DNA from: Chitinophagales bacterium
Lineage (GTDB): Bacteria > Bacteroidota > Bacteroidia > Chitinophagales > UBA2359
DNA length: 64,000 nucleotides
Direction: 5' to 3'
Assembly (NCBI GenBank): GCA_041392475.1
Contig: JAWKLZ010000001.1
Coordinates: forward strand, 2,728,001-2,792,000
Below, piece by piece: positions 55,414-64,000 of the stretch. Both the position numbers and the translations under genes were made by a program. The notes below the pieces were generated by a model, which made no database searches, was not told the DNA's origin, and saw only the letters and a list, made by a program, of their open reading frames with translations. Numbering within the stretch: position 1 is the first letter of the stretch; every line of letters starts with the position of its first letter.

Positions 55414-58400
55414 ATGAAAACCATATACAATTCATTATGGGGAATATTATATGCACTACTCATCCTTATAGTTGCTCCATCCCCTGTTTTATTATCCCAA
55501 ACCCCTACATGGTCGGTCAATCCTGCAGGTTATGCCAATACCATGACCATCACTGCCGAGTTGAATTTGGGCTGTGAGCGTTCTACTGACACCAATGACT
55601 TAGTAGGAATTTTTGACAGTGCCGACAATTGCAGAGGAGTCGCCAATGTCATCAATCAGTTTGGCAGTTATTATGTATTCTTGACCGCCTATAGCAATGC
55701 TTCTTCGGGCGAAACCCTTAGCCTAAAAATCTACGATGACAGTGCCGACACCGTGTATGATGCGGTCAGCACCATAGAGTTTGTGAGCAATGCCATTATT
55801 GGTACAGTCAACAAACCAACTACCATTCAAGAAAACAACCCTCCTACCGATATCAATATCAGTAGTTCGGGGATACAAGAAAACCAGCCTATCGGAACAG
55901 TCGTTGGAGCTTTCACTACGGCAGATGAAGACGATGGACAGACCTTTGCTTACTCTTTGGTCAGTGGCGAAGGAGACACCGACAATGCCAGTTTTACCAT
56001 TGATGGAGCCGATTTAGAAAGCGCAGAAGTATTTGACATGGAAACAAAGGATAGCTATCTGATTCGAGTCCAAACTACGGACAGTGGAGGATGCAGCTAT
56101 GAAGAAGCCTTCACCATCATTGTCAATGACGGCAACGACCCTCCGACCGATATCGATTTGTCCAACTCAGAAGTTGCAGAAAATGAAGATATGGATACTT
56201 TTATTGGGAGTTTGACTTCAACCGATACCGACCCCGATGATACACATACTTACAGTTTGGTGCCAGGAGATGGTGACGACGACAATGAGTCTTTTGCGAT
56301 TGACGGAGAAGATTTGGTGGCAGACGAAACATTTGATTTTGAAACCAAAGACAGCTATACCATTCGGTTGCAAACCGAGGACAACAACGGAGGTACTTAC
56401 CAAGAGCAATTTACCATCACGATTACCGATGCCAATGACTTCCCAACTGCAATGACATTGGACAACAACAGCATTGCAGAAAACGAAAGCCTTGCTACTT
56501 GGATAGCGACCATGAGCAGCATCGACCAAGATGTAGCGGATTTTCACACTTACACTTTGGTCAATGGAGAAGGGGATGACGACAATGCAAGTTTTAGCAT
56601 TGCAGCAGAAGATTTGGTGAGCAACGAAGTATTCAATTTTGAAGTAAAAGACAGCTATACCATTCGCCTTCAAACCGATGATGGCAATGGTGGCACTTAT
56701 GAAGAAACTTTTACCATCACCATCACCGATGTCAACGATGCTCCAACCGACATCAGTTTGTCGAGCTACGATGTAGAAGAGAACAAAGATTCCAACACTT
56801 TTGTCGCAGCCTTTAGCACAACGGACGAAGACAGTGGCGATAGTTTCACCTATAGTTTGGTGGCAGGTGATGGCGATGCAGACAACGGCAGCTTTCAAGT
56901 GGTCAATGGTCAATTGTTTACCGATGAAATGTTTGACTTTGAAGCCAAAAGCACCTACAGTATTCGAGTGCAAACCGATGACGGCAATGGTGGCACGTAT
57001 GAAGAAATCATTGCTATTACCATCAACGATACCAACGATGGTCCCACTGCAATGGCATTGGATAACTCAGCCATCAACGAAAACGAAGCCAAATTGACCT
57101 TTATTGGTTCATTATCGACCACAGACGAAGATGCCATAGACAACCATGCGTATCAATTGGTCAGCGGTTCGGGCGATGATGACAACAGCAGTTTCATCGT
57201 TCAAGGCAACAAAATTTTGGCGGCATCTTCCTTCAATTTTGAAACCAAATCCCTCTATACGATTCGAGTACAAACCACCGACAAAGACAACGAAACCTAT
57301 TCTACTTCTTTCATCATCACCATCAAAGACATCAACGATATGCCAAGTCAATTGACGATGAGCAGCCTTCAAGTAGCCGAAAACCTGGCAGAAGGAACGG
57401 TAGTCGGTACGTTCAATACATCGGATGAGGACTTGGCAGACGTACACACCTACAGTTTTGTCAACCAACTACCCAACGACCACGATGCATTCTATGTATT
57501 TGGCAATACACTCCGTACCAATACCGTATTCGACTACGAAACCGACTCGACCTACATCGTATATATTGAGACCAATGACGGCAATGGAGGCACATTGACG
57601 AAACAGTTTTTTATCAAAATCACCAATGCCAACGATGCACCGACTGCCCTATCTATGAGCAGCAGCAATGTAAAAGAAAACAAAGAGGTGGGAACCATTG
57701 TAGCGACTCTTAGCAGTACCGACATTGACGACAATGAAACCTTTACTTACAGCTTAGTAGCAGGAGGAGGAAGCGAAGACAATGGCAGTTTTCAGATTGT
57801 AGGACAACAATTGCAAACTGCGGAAACCTTCAATTTTGAAGACAAAGCTACCTACTTCATTCGCTTGCGGACTACGGATAGTGGTGGCAAATTCCACGAA
57901 CAAGCCCAAGTTATTCAAGTTACCGATGCCAATGACGCTCCCTACAACCTAGAGTTAGAGAATATCTATTTCCAAGAAAACCTCGCCGTCTCAACCGTTG
58001 TCAGTAGCTTGTCGACGATGGACGAAGACCCCAACGACAACCATTTTTACAGTTTGGTCAGCGGTGAAGGCAGTAACGACAACAGTAGTTTCAGCATCGT
58101 TGGAGGACTGTTACTGGCAAATGTTTCTTTCGATTACGAATCCAAAAACACCTACTCGATTCGCCTCCGCACACAAGACAACAGTGGTGGCAGCTTTGAA
58201 AAACAGGCAACGATTCACATTTTGGATGCGAATGAAAATCCCGTAGAATTGACCATCAACAATACCAACATTTCCGAAAACGCACCCTTTGCGACTTCCA
58301 TCGGAGTATTCAATACGGTCGACCCCGATATTTTTGACACGCATTTCTACAGTTTTGCGAACATCACACCAAACAACAACAACCAATTCATCATTGTAGA

Positions 58401-61400
58401 AGACGAACTTCGCAGCTTTGAAACCTTTGACTACGAAACACAACAAGTATATTTTGTGTATGTGCAAACCAATGATGGAAAGGGCGGTATCTATACCCAA
58501 CAATTTATCATCAATGTCAACGATGCCAACGATGCGCCGACTGCTCTTCAATTGTCGTCCAATACCATTGCCGAAAACCTACCCGAAAGCAGCAATGTTG
58601 GCTACTTCAACACGACCGATGAAGACGCAGAGGACAACTTTACCTATGCGCTTGTCAGCGGATTTGGAGGAGAGGACAATGCAAGTTTCAAAATTGAAGG
58701 AAACCAACTGATAAGTGCCGAAATGTTTGATTTGGACACCAAAAGCAGCTACTCGATTTTGGTGCGAACCTATGACAAATCAGAAGCCTATTTCGACCAA
58801 ATATTTACCATCCTCATCACCGATGCCAACGATGCACCTACTGCCCTTTCGCTCGCCAATCCGAGCCTAAGCGAAAACAATGCAATCAATGCAGTTATCA
58901 GCATCTTCAGCACAACCGATGAAGATGCCAATGATACATTTACCTACACCTTGGTAGGCGGACAAGGCAGCAACGACAACAGCAGTTTTGCCATCAACGG
59001 CAACCAACTTTTGGCAAAGGAAAGTTTCAACTTTGAAGCCAAAAACCAATACAACATCCGAGTGCAAACCAATGATGGAAATGGCGGCATGTTTGAAGAA
59101 GTGTTCACCATTTCGATTCAAAATGCCAACGATGCGCCTACGATGCTCGCAATCAACCAGGCAACAATTGAAGAAAACCAACCTGTCAATTCCCTGATAG
59201 GTGCGTTTACTGCAACAGATGAAGATACAAACGAAACCTTCACCTATAGTTTTGTAAATGAAGGCAGCCACAACAACCAAAAATTCCAATTAGTCGGCAA
59301 TGAACTACGCACTTTTGAAGCCTTCAATTACGAAGCACAAACCGAATATTACGTCAATATCAAAGTAACGGACAAAGGCAATGCTTCTTATACTAAGAGT
59401 TTTTTGATTACCATTTTGAATGCCAACGATGCACCGACAGCCCTTCAATTGTCGTCCAACACCATTGCCGAGAACTTGGCAAGTGGCAGTAAAGTCGGAA
59501 ATTTCACGGCTACGGACGAGGACTTCAATGAGCAATTTACTTACAGTTTGGTCAGTGGCATCAACGACGACGACAACGAGTATTTTCAAATCGTAGGCAA
59601 TGAACTCCAAAGTGCCACCATGTTTGACCTAGACACCAAAAGCACCTATCAAATCAGGGCACAAGTCCGTGACAAAGCAGATGCGACTTATGAAAAAGCA
59701 TGGACCATCACCATCACCGATGCCAACGATGCACCTACTGCCATGAGTATGTCGAGCCAATTCATCGCTGAAAATCAACCCATCGAAACAGTAGTCGGAA
59801 GCTTGAGCACCGCAGATGTAGATGCCAATGATACCTTCACCTACAGCTTGGTGTCGGGCAGTGGCGACAACGACAATGGCAGTTTCCACATTGTCGACAA
59901 TCAATTGGTCAGCGCAGTCGTGTTCAACTACGAAGTCAAAAACAGCTATACCATTCGCATTCAAACAGATGATGGCAATGGAGGCAGTTTTGAGGCAAGT
60001 TTTGTAGTACAAATCACTAATGCCAACGACCTGCCGATTGGCTTGAATCTCAACAACAATCTGGTCAGTGAAAACGTGGCACTCAGCACACCCATTGGGA
60101 ATTTCGCAACGGTGGACGAAGACAGCAACAACAGTTTTGTTTACACCTTCATCAACAGCGATTCCAACGACAATGCCTTTTTCTCAATTACCGACAATAC
60201 TCTCTACACCAACGAACACTTCAATTTTGAGGCACAAAATGTCTATCACATTGAAGTGCAAACCAACGATGGACAAGGTGGAACATTTACCCAGCAATTC
60301 ACCATCAACATCACCAATGCCAACGACCAACCAACTGCTTTGGAACTATCTTCACACACCATTGCCGAAAACCTATCAGTAGGCAGCAATGTGGGTTTTC
60401 TTTCGACGACGGACGAAGACAGCAACGACGATTTTAGCTATAGTTTGGTAGCAGGTATTGGAGCAAACGACAATGCGAGTTTTAAAATCATTGGCAATGA
60501 ATTGGTCAGCAATGTCGTGTTTGATTTGGACACCAAAGAAACGTATTCCATCAGAGTACGCACAAGTGACGGAAAGGGCGGTAGTTTGGAGAAAATATTT
60601 GCCATCAACATCACCGATGCCAACGATGCACCTACGGCTATTGCTTTGAGCAATCTCAACATTGAAGAGAATAAAGCAGTGGGTACGCTTATCGGCACAC
60701 TTTCAACAACAGATCCCGATGAATTGGACAATTTTACTTACAAACTGATTGCAGGAACGGGCGCAACAGACAATTCTCGTTTTGTCATCAGTGGCAATCA
60801 ATTGTTGAGCAACAAAGTGTTCAACTACGAACAGCAGGCGAATTACAGCATTCGGGTATTGACCGATGATGGCAATGGCGGAAAATTGGAAGTCGTGTTT
60901 TCTATCAAGGTTTTAGATGCCAACGATGCACCTACTGCCATGCAGTTGAATCAAAACAGCATTGCGGAAAACAAGGCTGGCGGCACTTTGATTGGTACTT
61001 TGAGTACTTCGGATGAAGATGCAGCCGATGCACTTGCCTATACTTTTGTGGCAGGAAATGAAGACAATACGTATTTTGTGATTGAAGGCAATCAATTGAA
61101 ATCTAAGGCGGCATTTAACTTTGAAGATCAGTCGTTTTACCAAATCGCCATTGTAGTAAACGATGGCAAAGGTGGCTCTTTCACACAGGAATTTGTAGTG
61201 AGCATTATCGACCAAAACGATGCACCGAGCGAGCTTCAATTGACCTCCAATACGATTGCAGAGAACCTACCAATTAACAGCACCGTAGGATTTTTGGAAA
61301 CAGCAGATGAAGATGCCAACGAAAGTTTTACCTACAGTTTGGTGGCAGGCGAAGGCAGCAATGACAATGCTCAATTCAAAATCGTTGGAAGTGAATTAAA

Positions 61401-64000
61401 ATCCAACGCCGTGTTTGACTTGGATGTGAAAGATGCCTATTCTATCCGCATCCGAACAACGGACAGTGCAGGTAGTGCAATTACTCGCATCTTCAATATC
61501 TTGATAACAGATACCAACGATGCCCCTACTGCTCTTTTGATGGAAGTCCAACAAATAGCAGAAAATCAACCCATAGGAACTATCATTAGTCAACTTTCGA
61601 CACAAGACCCCGATGCCCTTGACCAATTCACCTATCAATTGGTGAATGGCACAGGAAGCCAAGACAACAGCAGTTTTGCAATAATCGGCAAACAATTGGT
61701 GACTACGGTAGCCTTCAATTTTGAGGTAAAAAACAGCTACAATATCCGATTGCAGACCAATGATGGGAATGGCGGAACATTCCAACAAGCCTTCACCATT
61801 GCAGTGACAGATGAAAACGATGCGCCAACACTTTTGAAATTGAGCAATGCAATGGTTTCGGAAAACCAATCTGTTGGAGTGTTCATTGGCACATTTTCTA
61901 CGGTAGATGAGGATACAGGGGATTCTTTCGCCTACAAATTCATCAACAGCAACGAAAACGACAACTCCAATTTTACCATTGAAGGCAATACACTCAGAAC
62001 CAACACAGTATTGGATTTTGAAACCAAAGCTTTCCACACCATTGAGGTAGAAACCAATGATGGAAATGGCGGCACTTACTCCCTTCAAATGACCATCACG
62101 GTTACGAATACGGACGATGATGCCCCAACGGCTATCAGCATTACCCGAAACAATGTTCCCGAAAATCAGGTAATTGGTACGATTGTCGGCAAACTCAGCA
62201 CACAGGACATTGACGGAACGGGCAACTTCACCTACACATTGGCAGCAGGATTATTGGACAATGATCAATTTGCCATTGACGGCGATGCCTTATTGACCAA
62301 TGCGGTATTCAACTATGAGGTGAAAAACAGCTATCAGATTGTGGTGAAAACGGAGGATGAGAACGGAAGCAGTTTTGAGCAGAACTTCACCATTGCAGTG
62401 ACAGATGAAAACGACCAACCGACTGCAATCGCATTGTCGAATCAGAGTTTTGCAGAAAATCAAGCCATTGGCGTGCTGATTGGCAGTTTTTCGACTACAG
62501 ACGAAGATGCGAATGATAGCTATACCTACCGTTTTGTGGAGTTGCAAGCCAATGACAACGAGCTATTTTCTATCGTAGGCGGTGAATTGCTCACCAATGC
62601 GACCTTCAATTTTGAAGGAAAAGAAACCTACTGGATAGATGTGGAAACGGACGACAACCGAGGAGGAACGAAACAACAGTCTTTTCAAATTACCATTTTG
62701 GATGCCAACGATGCGCCGAGCAATTTGAGTTTGTCGAACGAAAGTATTGCAGAAAATCAAGCCGTTGGAACTTTGGTGGGTTTGTTGAGCAGTACGGATG
62801 AAGATATTTCAGACAGTCATACCTTCAGTTTGGTGACTGGTTTGGGCGCAGAAAACAATGATTTGTTTGCGATTGCAGACAATCAACTGTTGAGCAATGC
62901 CATTTTTGACTTGGAAACGCAGCCCGAATTGCGAATCCGCATCAGAAGTACGGATGCTCAAGGCAAAACGGTAGCAAAGGCTTTCATCATCACGGTCAAA
63001 GACGAAAACGATACTCCTACCGAATTGAACCTATCGAGCCAAAGCATTGCAGAGAATCAAGCAATTGGAACAAGTGTCGGCACACTCAGTACGCTTGACC
63101 CCGATGGTGACGATGTGCATAGCTACGAATTGATTGAAGGAATGGGCGGCGAAGACAATGCTTTGTTCAGCATTCAGGGAAAAGAATTGGTGAGCAATGC
63201 AGTCTTTGATTTTGAATCCAAAAACACCTATTCCATTTTGGTGCAAAGTTCGGATGGACAACAAAATGGAATCAGCCGAGTATTTACCATCCAAATCACC
63301 GATGCCAATGATGCGCCTGCTGCAATCAGCCTTTCTCCCGCTTCAATTGCAGAGAATCAAGCGATTGGAACTTACATTGGTAGCTTCACCGCTTCAGACC
63401 AAGATGCGACCGACAGCCATCAATTCCAGTTGGTGAACAGTGGAAGTGGCAACAACAACGACCATTTTTCGATAGTGAACAATGAGCTTCGCACCTTCAA
63501 GGTTTTGGATTTTGAAGCACAACCAACTTACTTTATTGAAGTGATGGCAGACGATATGCGTGGTGGCACTTTGACCCAAATTTTGAGTGTCAGCGTGACG
63601 AATGCCAACGATGCGCCTACGGCTTTGACGATTAGCAACAATGTGGTCAGCGAAAATGCGGCAATGGGTGCTTTGATTGGTACTTTCTTTACAACCGATA
63701 TTGATGCGGGCGATGTGCATACCTACAATTTGGTGGCGGGTGCTGGAAGTGTCGACAATGCTTCTTTTAGCATTGCAGGGGCAGATTTGTTGTTGAATAC
63801 TGCATTGGACATCAACCAGAAAGACAGTTATTCAATTCGGGTAGCGACTTCTGACATTGAGGGCAAAACGTTTACCCAGACCTTCAATATCCAAGTCACA
63901 GATGTGAACAATGCTCCAACGGCTGTTTTATTGTCCAACCTCCGCATTCGTGAAAACGAAGCGAGTGGAACAATCGTAGGTAGTTTGTTGGCAGAAGATG
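55414..64000 (+). CDS. Giant secreted cadherin-repeat protein (3' end beyond window)
   Basis: ATG 55414 begins a signal peptide (LLILIVAPSPVLLSQ), and the frame stays open to the window end, giving 2,862 residues so far. After it comes the module WSVNPAGYANTMTI...NCRGVANV...FLTAYSN (about 32-140), also found twice in the upstream giant protein. Then cadherin-like repeats of about 100 residues begin. Each has PxxISLSxxxIAENxxxGTxVGxFSTxDEDxxDxFTYSL-type strands and ends in a calcium-binding DANDAPT sequence. Such proteins are calcium-stiffened adhesins. A C-terminal T9SS domain is expected outside the window. The gene is 274 bases downstream of the giant LamG gene on the same strand. Confidence 0.9.
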   Translation, partial: MKTIYNSLWGILYALLILIVAPSPVLLSQTPTWSVNPAGYANTMTITAELNLGCERSTDTNDLVGIFDSADNCRGVANVINQFGSYYVFLTAYSNASSGETLSLKIYDDSADTVYDAVSTIEFVSNAIIGTVNKPTTIQENNPPTDINISSSGIQENQPIGTVVGAFTTADEDDGQTFAYSLVSGEGDTDNASFTIDGADLESAEVFDMETKDSYLIRVQTTDSGGCSYEEAFTIIVNDGNDPPTDIDLSNSEVAENEDMDTFIGSLTSTDTDPDDTHTYSLVPGDGDDDNESFAIDGEDLVADETFDFETKDSYTIRLQTEDNNGGTYQEQFTITITDANDFPTAMTLDNNSIAENESLATWIATMSSIDQDVADFHTYTLVNGEGDDDNASFSIAAEDLVSNEVFNFEVKDSYTIRLQTDDGNGGTYEETFTITITDVNDAPTDISLSSYDVEENKDSNTFVAAFSTTDEDSGDSFTYSLVAGDGDADNGSFQVVNGQLFTDEMFDFEAKSTYSIRVQTDDGNGGTYEEIIAITINDTNDGPTAMALDNSAINENEAKLTFIGSLSTTDEDAIDNHAYQLVSGSGDDDNSSFIVQGNKILAASSFNFETKSLYTIRVQTTDKDNETYSTSFIITIKDINDMPSQLTMSSLQVAENLAEGTVVGTFNTSDEDLADVHTYSFVNQLPNDHDAFYVFGNTLRTNTVFDYETDSTYIVYIETNDGNGGTLTKQFFIKITNANDAPTALSMSSSNVKENKEVGTIVATLSSTDIDDNETFTYSLVAGGGSEDNGSFQIVGQQLQTAETFNFEDKATYFIRLRTTDSGGKFHEQAQVIQVTDANDAPYNLELENIYFQENLAVSTVVSSLSTMDEDPNDNHFYSLVSGEGSNDNSSFSIVGGLLLANVSFDYESKNTYSIRLRTQDNSGGSFEKQATIHILDANENPVELTINNTNISENAPFATSIGVFNTVDPDIFDTHFYSFANITPNNNNQFIIVEDELRSFETFDYETQQVYFVYVQTNDGKGGIYTQQFIINVNDANDAPTALQLSSNTIAENLPESSNVGYFNTTDEDAEDNFTYALVSGFGGEDNASFKIEGNQLISAEMFDLDTKSSYSILVRTYDKSEAYFDQIFTILITDANDAPTALSLANPSLSENNAINAVISIFSTTDEDANDTFTYTLVGGQGSNDNSSFAINGNQLLAKESFNFEAKNQYNIRVQTNDGNGGMFEEVFTISIQNANDAPTMLAINQATIEENQPVNSLIGAFTATDEDTNETFTYSFVNEGSHNNQKFQLVGNELRTFEAFNYEAQTEYYVNIKVTDKGNASYTKSFLITILNANDAPTALQLSSNTIAENLASGSKVGNFTATDEDFNEQFTYSLVSGINDDDNEYFQIVGNELQSATMFDLDTKSTYQIRAQVRDKADATYEKAWTITITDANDAPTAMSMSSQFIAENQPIETVVGSLSTADVDANDTFTYSLVSGSGDNDNGSFHIVDNQLVSAVVFNYEVKNSYTIRIQTDDGNGGSFEASFVVQITNANDLPIGLNLNNNLVSENVALSTPIGNFATVDEDSNNSFVYTFINSDSNDNAFFSITDNTLYTNEHFNFEAQNVYHIEVQTNDGQGGTFTQQFTINITNANDQPTALELSSHTIAENLSVGSNVGFLSTTDEDSNDDFSYSLVAGIGANDNASFKIIGNELVSNVVFDLDTKETYSIRVRTSDGKGGSLEKIFAINITDANDAPTAIALSNLNIEENKAVGTLIGTLSTTDPDELDNFTYKLIAGTGATDNSRFVISGNQLLSNKVFNYEQQANYSIRVLTDDGNGGKLEVVFSIKVLDANDAPTAMQLNQNSIAENKAGGTLIGTLSTSDEDAADALAYTFVAGNEDNTYFVIEGNQLKSKAAFNFEDQSFYQIAIVVNDGKGGSFTQEFVVSIIDQNDAPSELQLTSNTIAENLPINSTVGFLETADEDANESFTYSLVAGEGSNDNAQFKIVGSELKSNAVFDLDVKDAYSIRIRTTDSAGSAITRIFNILITDTNDAPTALLMEVQQIAENQPIGTIISQLSTQDPDALDQFTYQLVNGTGSQDNSSFAIIGKQLVTTVAFNFEVKNSYNIRLQTNDGNGGTFQQAFTIAVTDENDAPTLLKLSNAMVSENQSVGVFIGTFSTVDEDTGDSFAYKFINSNENDNSNFTIEGNTLRTNTVLDFETKAFHTIEVETNDGNGGTYSLQMTITVTNTDDDAPTAISITRNNVPENQVIGTIVGKLSTQDIDGTGNFTYTLAAGLLDNDQFAIDGDALLTNAVFNYEVKNSYQIVVKTEDENGSSFEQNFTIAVTDENDQPTAIALSNQSFAENQAIGVLIGSFSTTDEDANDSYTYRFVELQANDNELFSIVGGELLTNATFNFEGKETYWIDVETDDNRGGTKQQSFQITILDANDAPSNLSLSNESIAENQAVGTLVGLLSSTDEDISDSHTFSLVTGLGAENNDLFAIADNQLLSNAIFDLETQPELRIRIRSTDAQGKTVAKAFIITVKDENDTPTELNLSSQSIAENQAIGTSVGTLSTLDPDGDDVHSYELIEGMGGEDNALFSIQGKELVSNAVFDFESKNTYSILVQSSDGQQNGISRVFTIQITDANDAPAAISLSPASIAENQAIGTYIGSFTASDQDATDSHQFQLVNSGSGNNNDHFSIVNNELRTFKVLDFEAQPTYFIEVMADDMRGGTLTQILSVSVTNANDAPTALTISNNVVSENAAMGALIGTFFTTDIDAGDVHTYNLVAGAGSVDNASFSIAGADLLLNTALDINQKDSYSIRVATSDIEGKTFTQTFNIQVTDVNNAPTAVLLSNLRIRENEASGTIVGSLLAED
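55834..64000 (+). repeat. About 27 tandem ~299-bp cadherin repeat units
   Basis: Boundary codons for AND(A/x)PT recur at about 55834, 56143, 56440, 56733, 57030, 57328, 57627 and so on to 63904, a mean period of 299 bases. Units are diverged in the centre but share nearly identical DNA at the boundaries (GCCAACGATGCACCTACTGC). Confidence 0.9.

Noticed and set aside
61396..62088. Long minus-strand ORFs across the cadherin repeats
   Set aside because: They recur with the repeat period because the repeated DNA lacks stops on the other strand; no independent evidence of coding.
55834..64000. Regular repeats considered as CRISPR or satellite DNA
   Set aside because: The ~299-bp period is in frame, codes for cadherin-type domains and varies at synonymous sites.
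1..64000. tRNA, rRNA, prophage or integrative element
   Set aside because: No T-loop-like sequences, phage structural genes, integrases or conjugation genes were noticed on either strand; a tRNAscan run would settle the tRNA point.

Overview
The window looks like chromosome of a Bacteroidota bacterium (Saprospiria/Cytophagia-like by overall feel; the genus cannot be fixed by eye). The evidence is type IX secretion (T9SS) C-terminal sorting domains on large secreted proteins, TAnnTTTG promoter boxes, few Shine-Dalgarno sequences, an AAA-ATPase/DUF1703 protein, a short LeuA without its regulatory domain, and AT-rich intergenic DNA. No tRNA, rRNA, CRISPR or prophage was seen.

Layout. 1-5.1 kb: the C-terminal half of PriA, then a minus-strand operon egtB-egtD plus a MurL-like PP-loop enzyme (ergothioneine-type chemistry). 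5.3-15.0 kb: a three-domain PlsB-HAD-PlsC lipid enzyme, an AAA/PD-(D/E)XK protein, a UbiA-like membrane protein, a TPR-like remnant, a subtilase with a Kazal inhibitor in one operon, a small membrane protein and an FG-GAP-like lipoprotein. 15.1-23.6 kb: uvrA, two T9SS cargo genes (one a pseudogene with a C10 tract after its start and a stop after its signal peptide) and an MltA-type lytic transglycosylase. The T9SS block is bounded by a 130-bp duplication of the uvrA 5' end.

23.6-29.4 kb holds the most interesting locus: a ubiquitin-like beta-grasp protein, a very eukaryote-like E2 conjugating enzyme, a protein with an intact JAMM/MPN domain followed by what looks like a dead MPN domain, and a MotA/TolQ/ZorA-like membrane protein with a long coiled-coil tail. 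No E1 gene is visible. An insertion sequence with 24-bp inverted ends and a perfect 8-bp target duplication sits between the Ub-like gene and the E2 gene; its clean duplication argues that it did not replace an E1 gene.

29.4-41.3 kb: an outer-membrane barrel protein and a TPR-like protein; the leucine genes leuA-leuC-leuD, with a structured leader and two palindromic elements in the gaps; cmoA, an isoprenylcysteine-methyltransferase-like protein, a small CBM48 glycogen-binding protein, a TauE/SafE permease, a DUF6624/TPR-like lipoprotein-type protein and an orphan OmpR-type regulator. 41.3-64 kb: a TPR-CHAT protease-like protein divergent from a DNA-binding-domain-only AraC-type regulator; a 740-bp regulatory region with duplicated 65-bp blocks and TGTCA direct repeats; a 3,120-residue LamG/T9SS protein; and the start of a giant secreted cadherin-repeat protein (at least 2,862 residues, about 27 repeats) that runs off the window. 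These two giant proteins share a secreted module and are plausibly cell-surface adhesins under common control.
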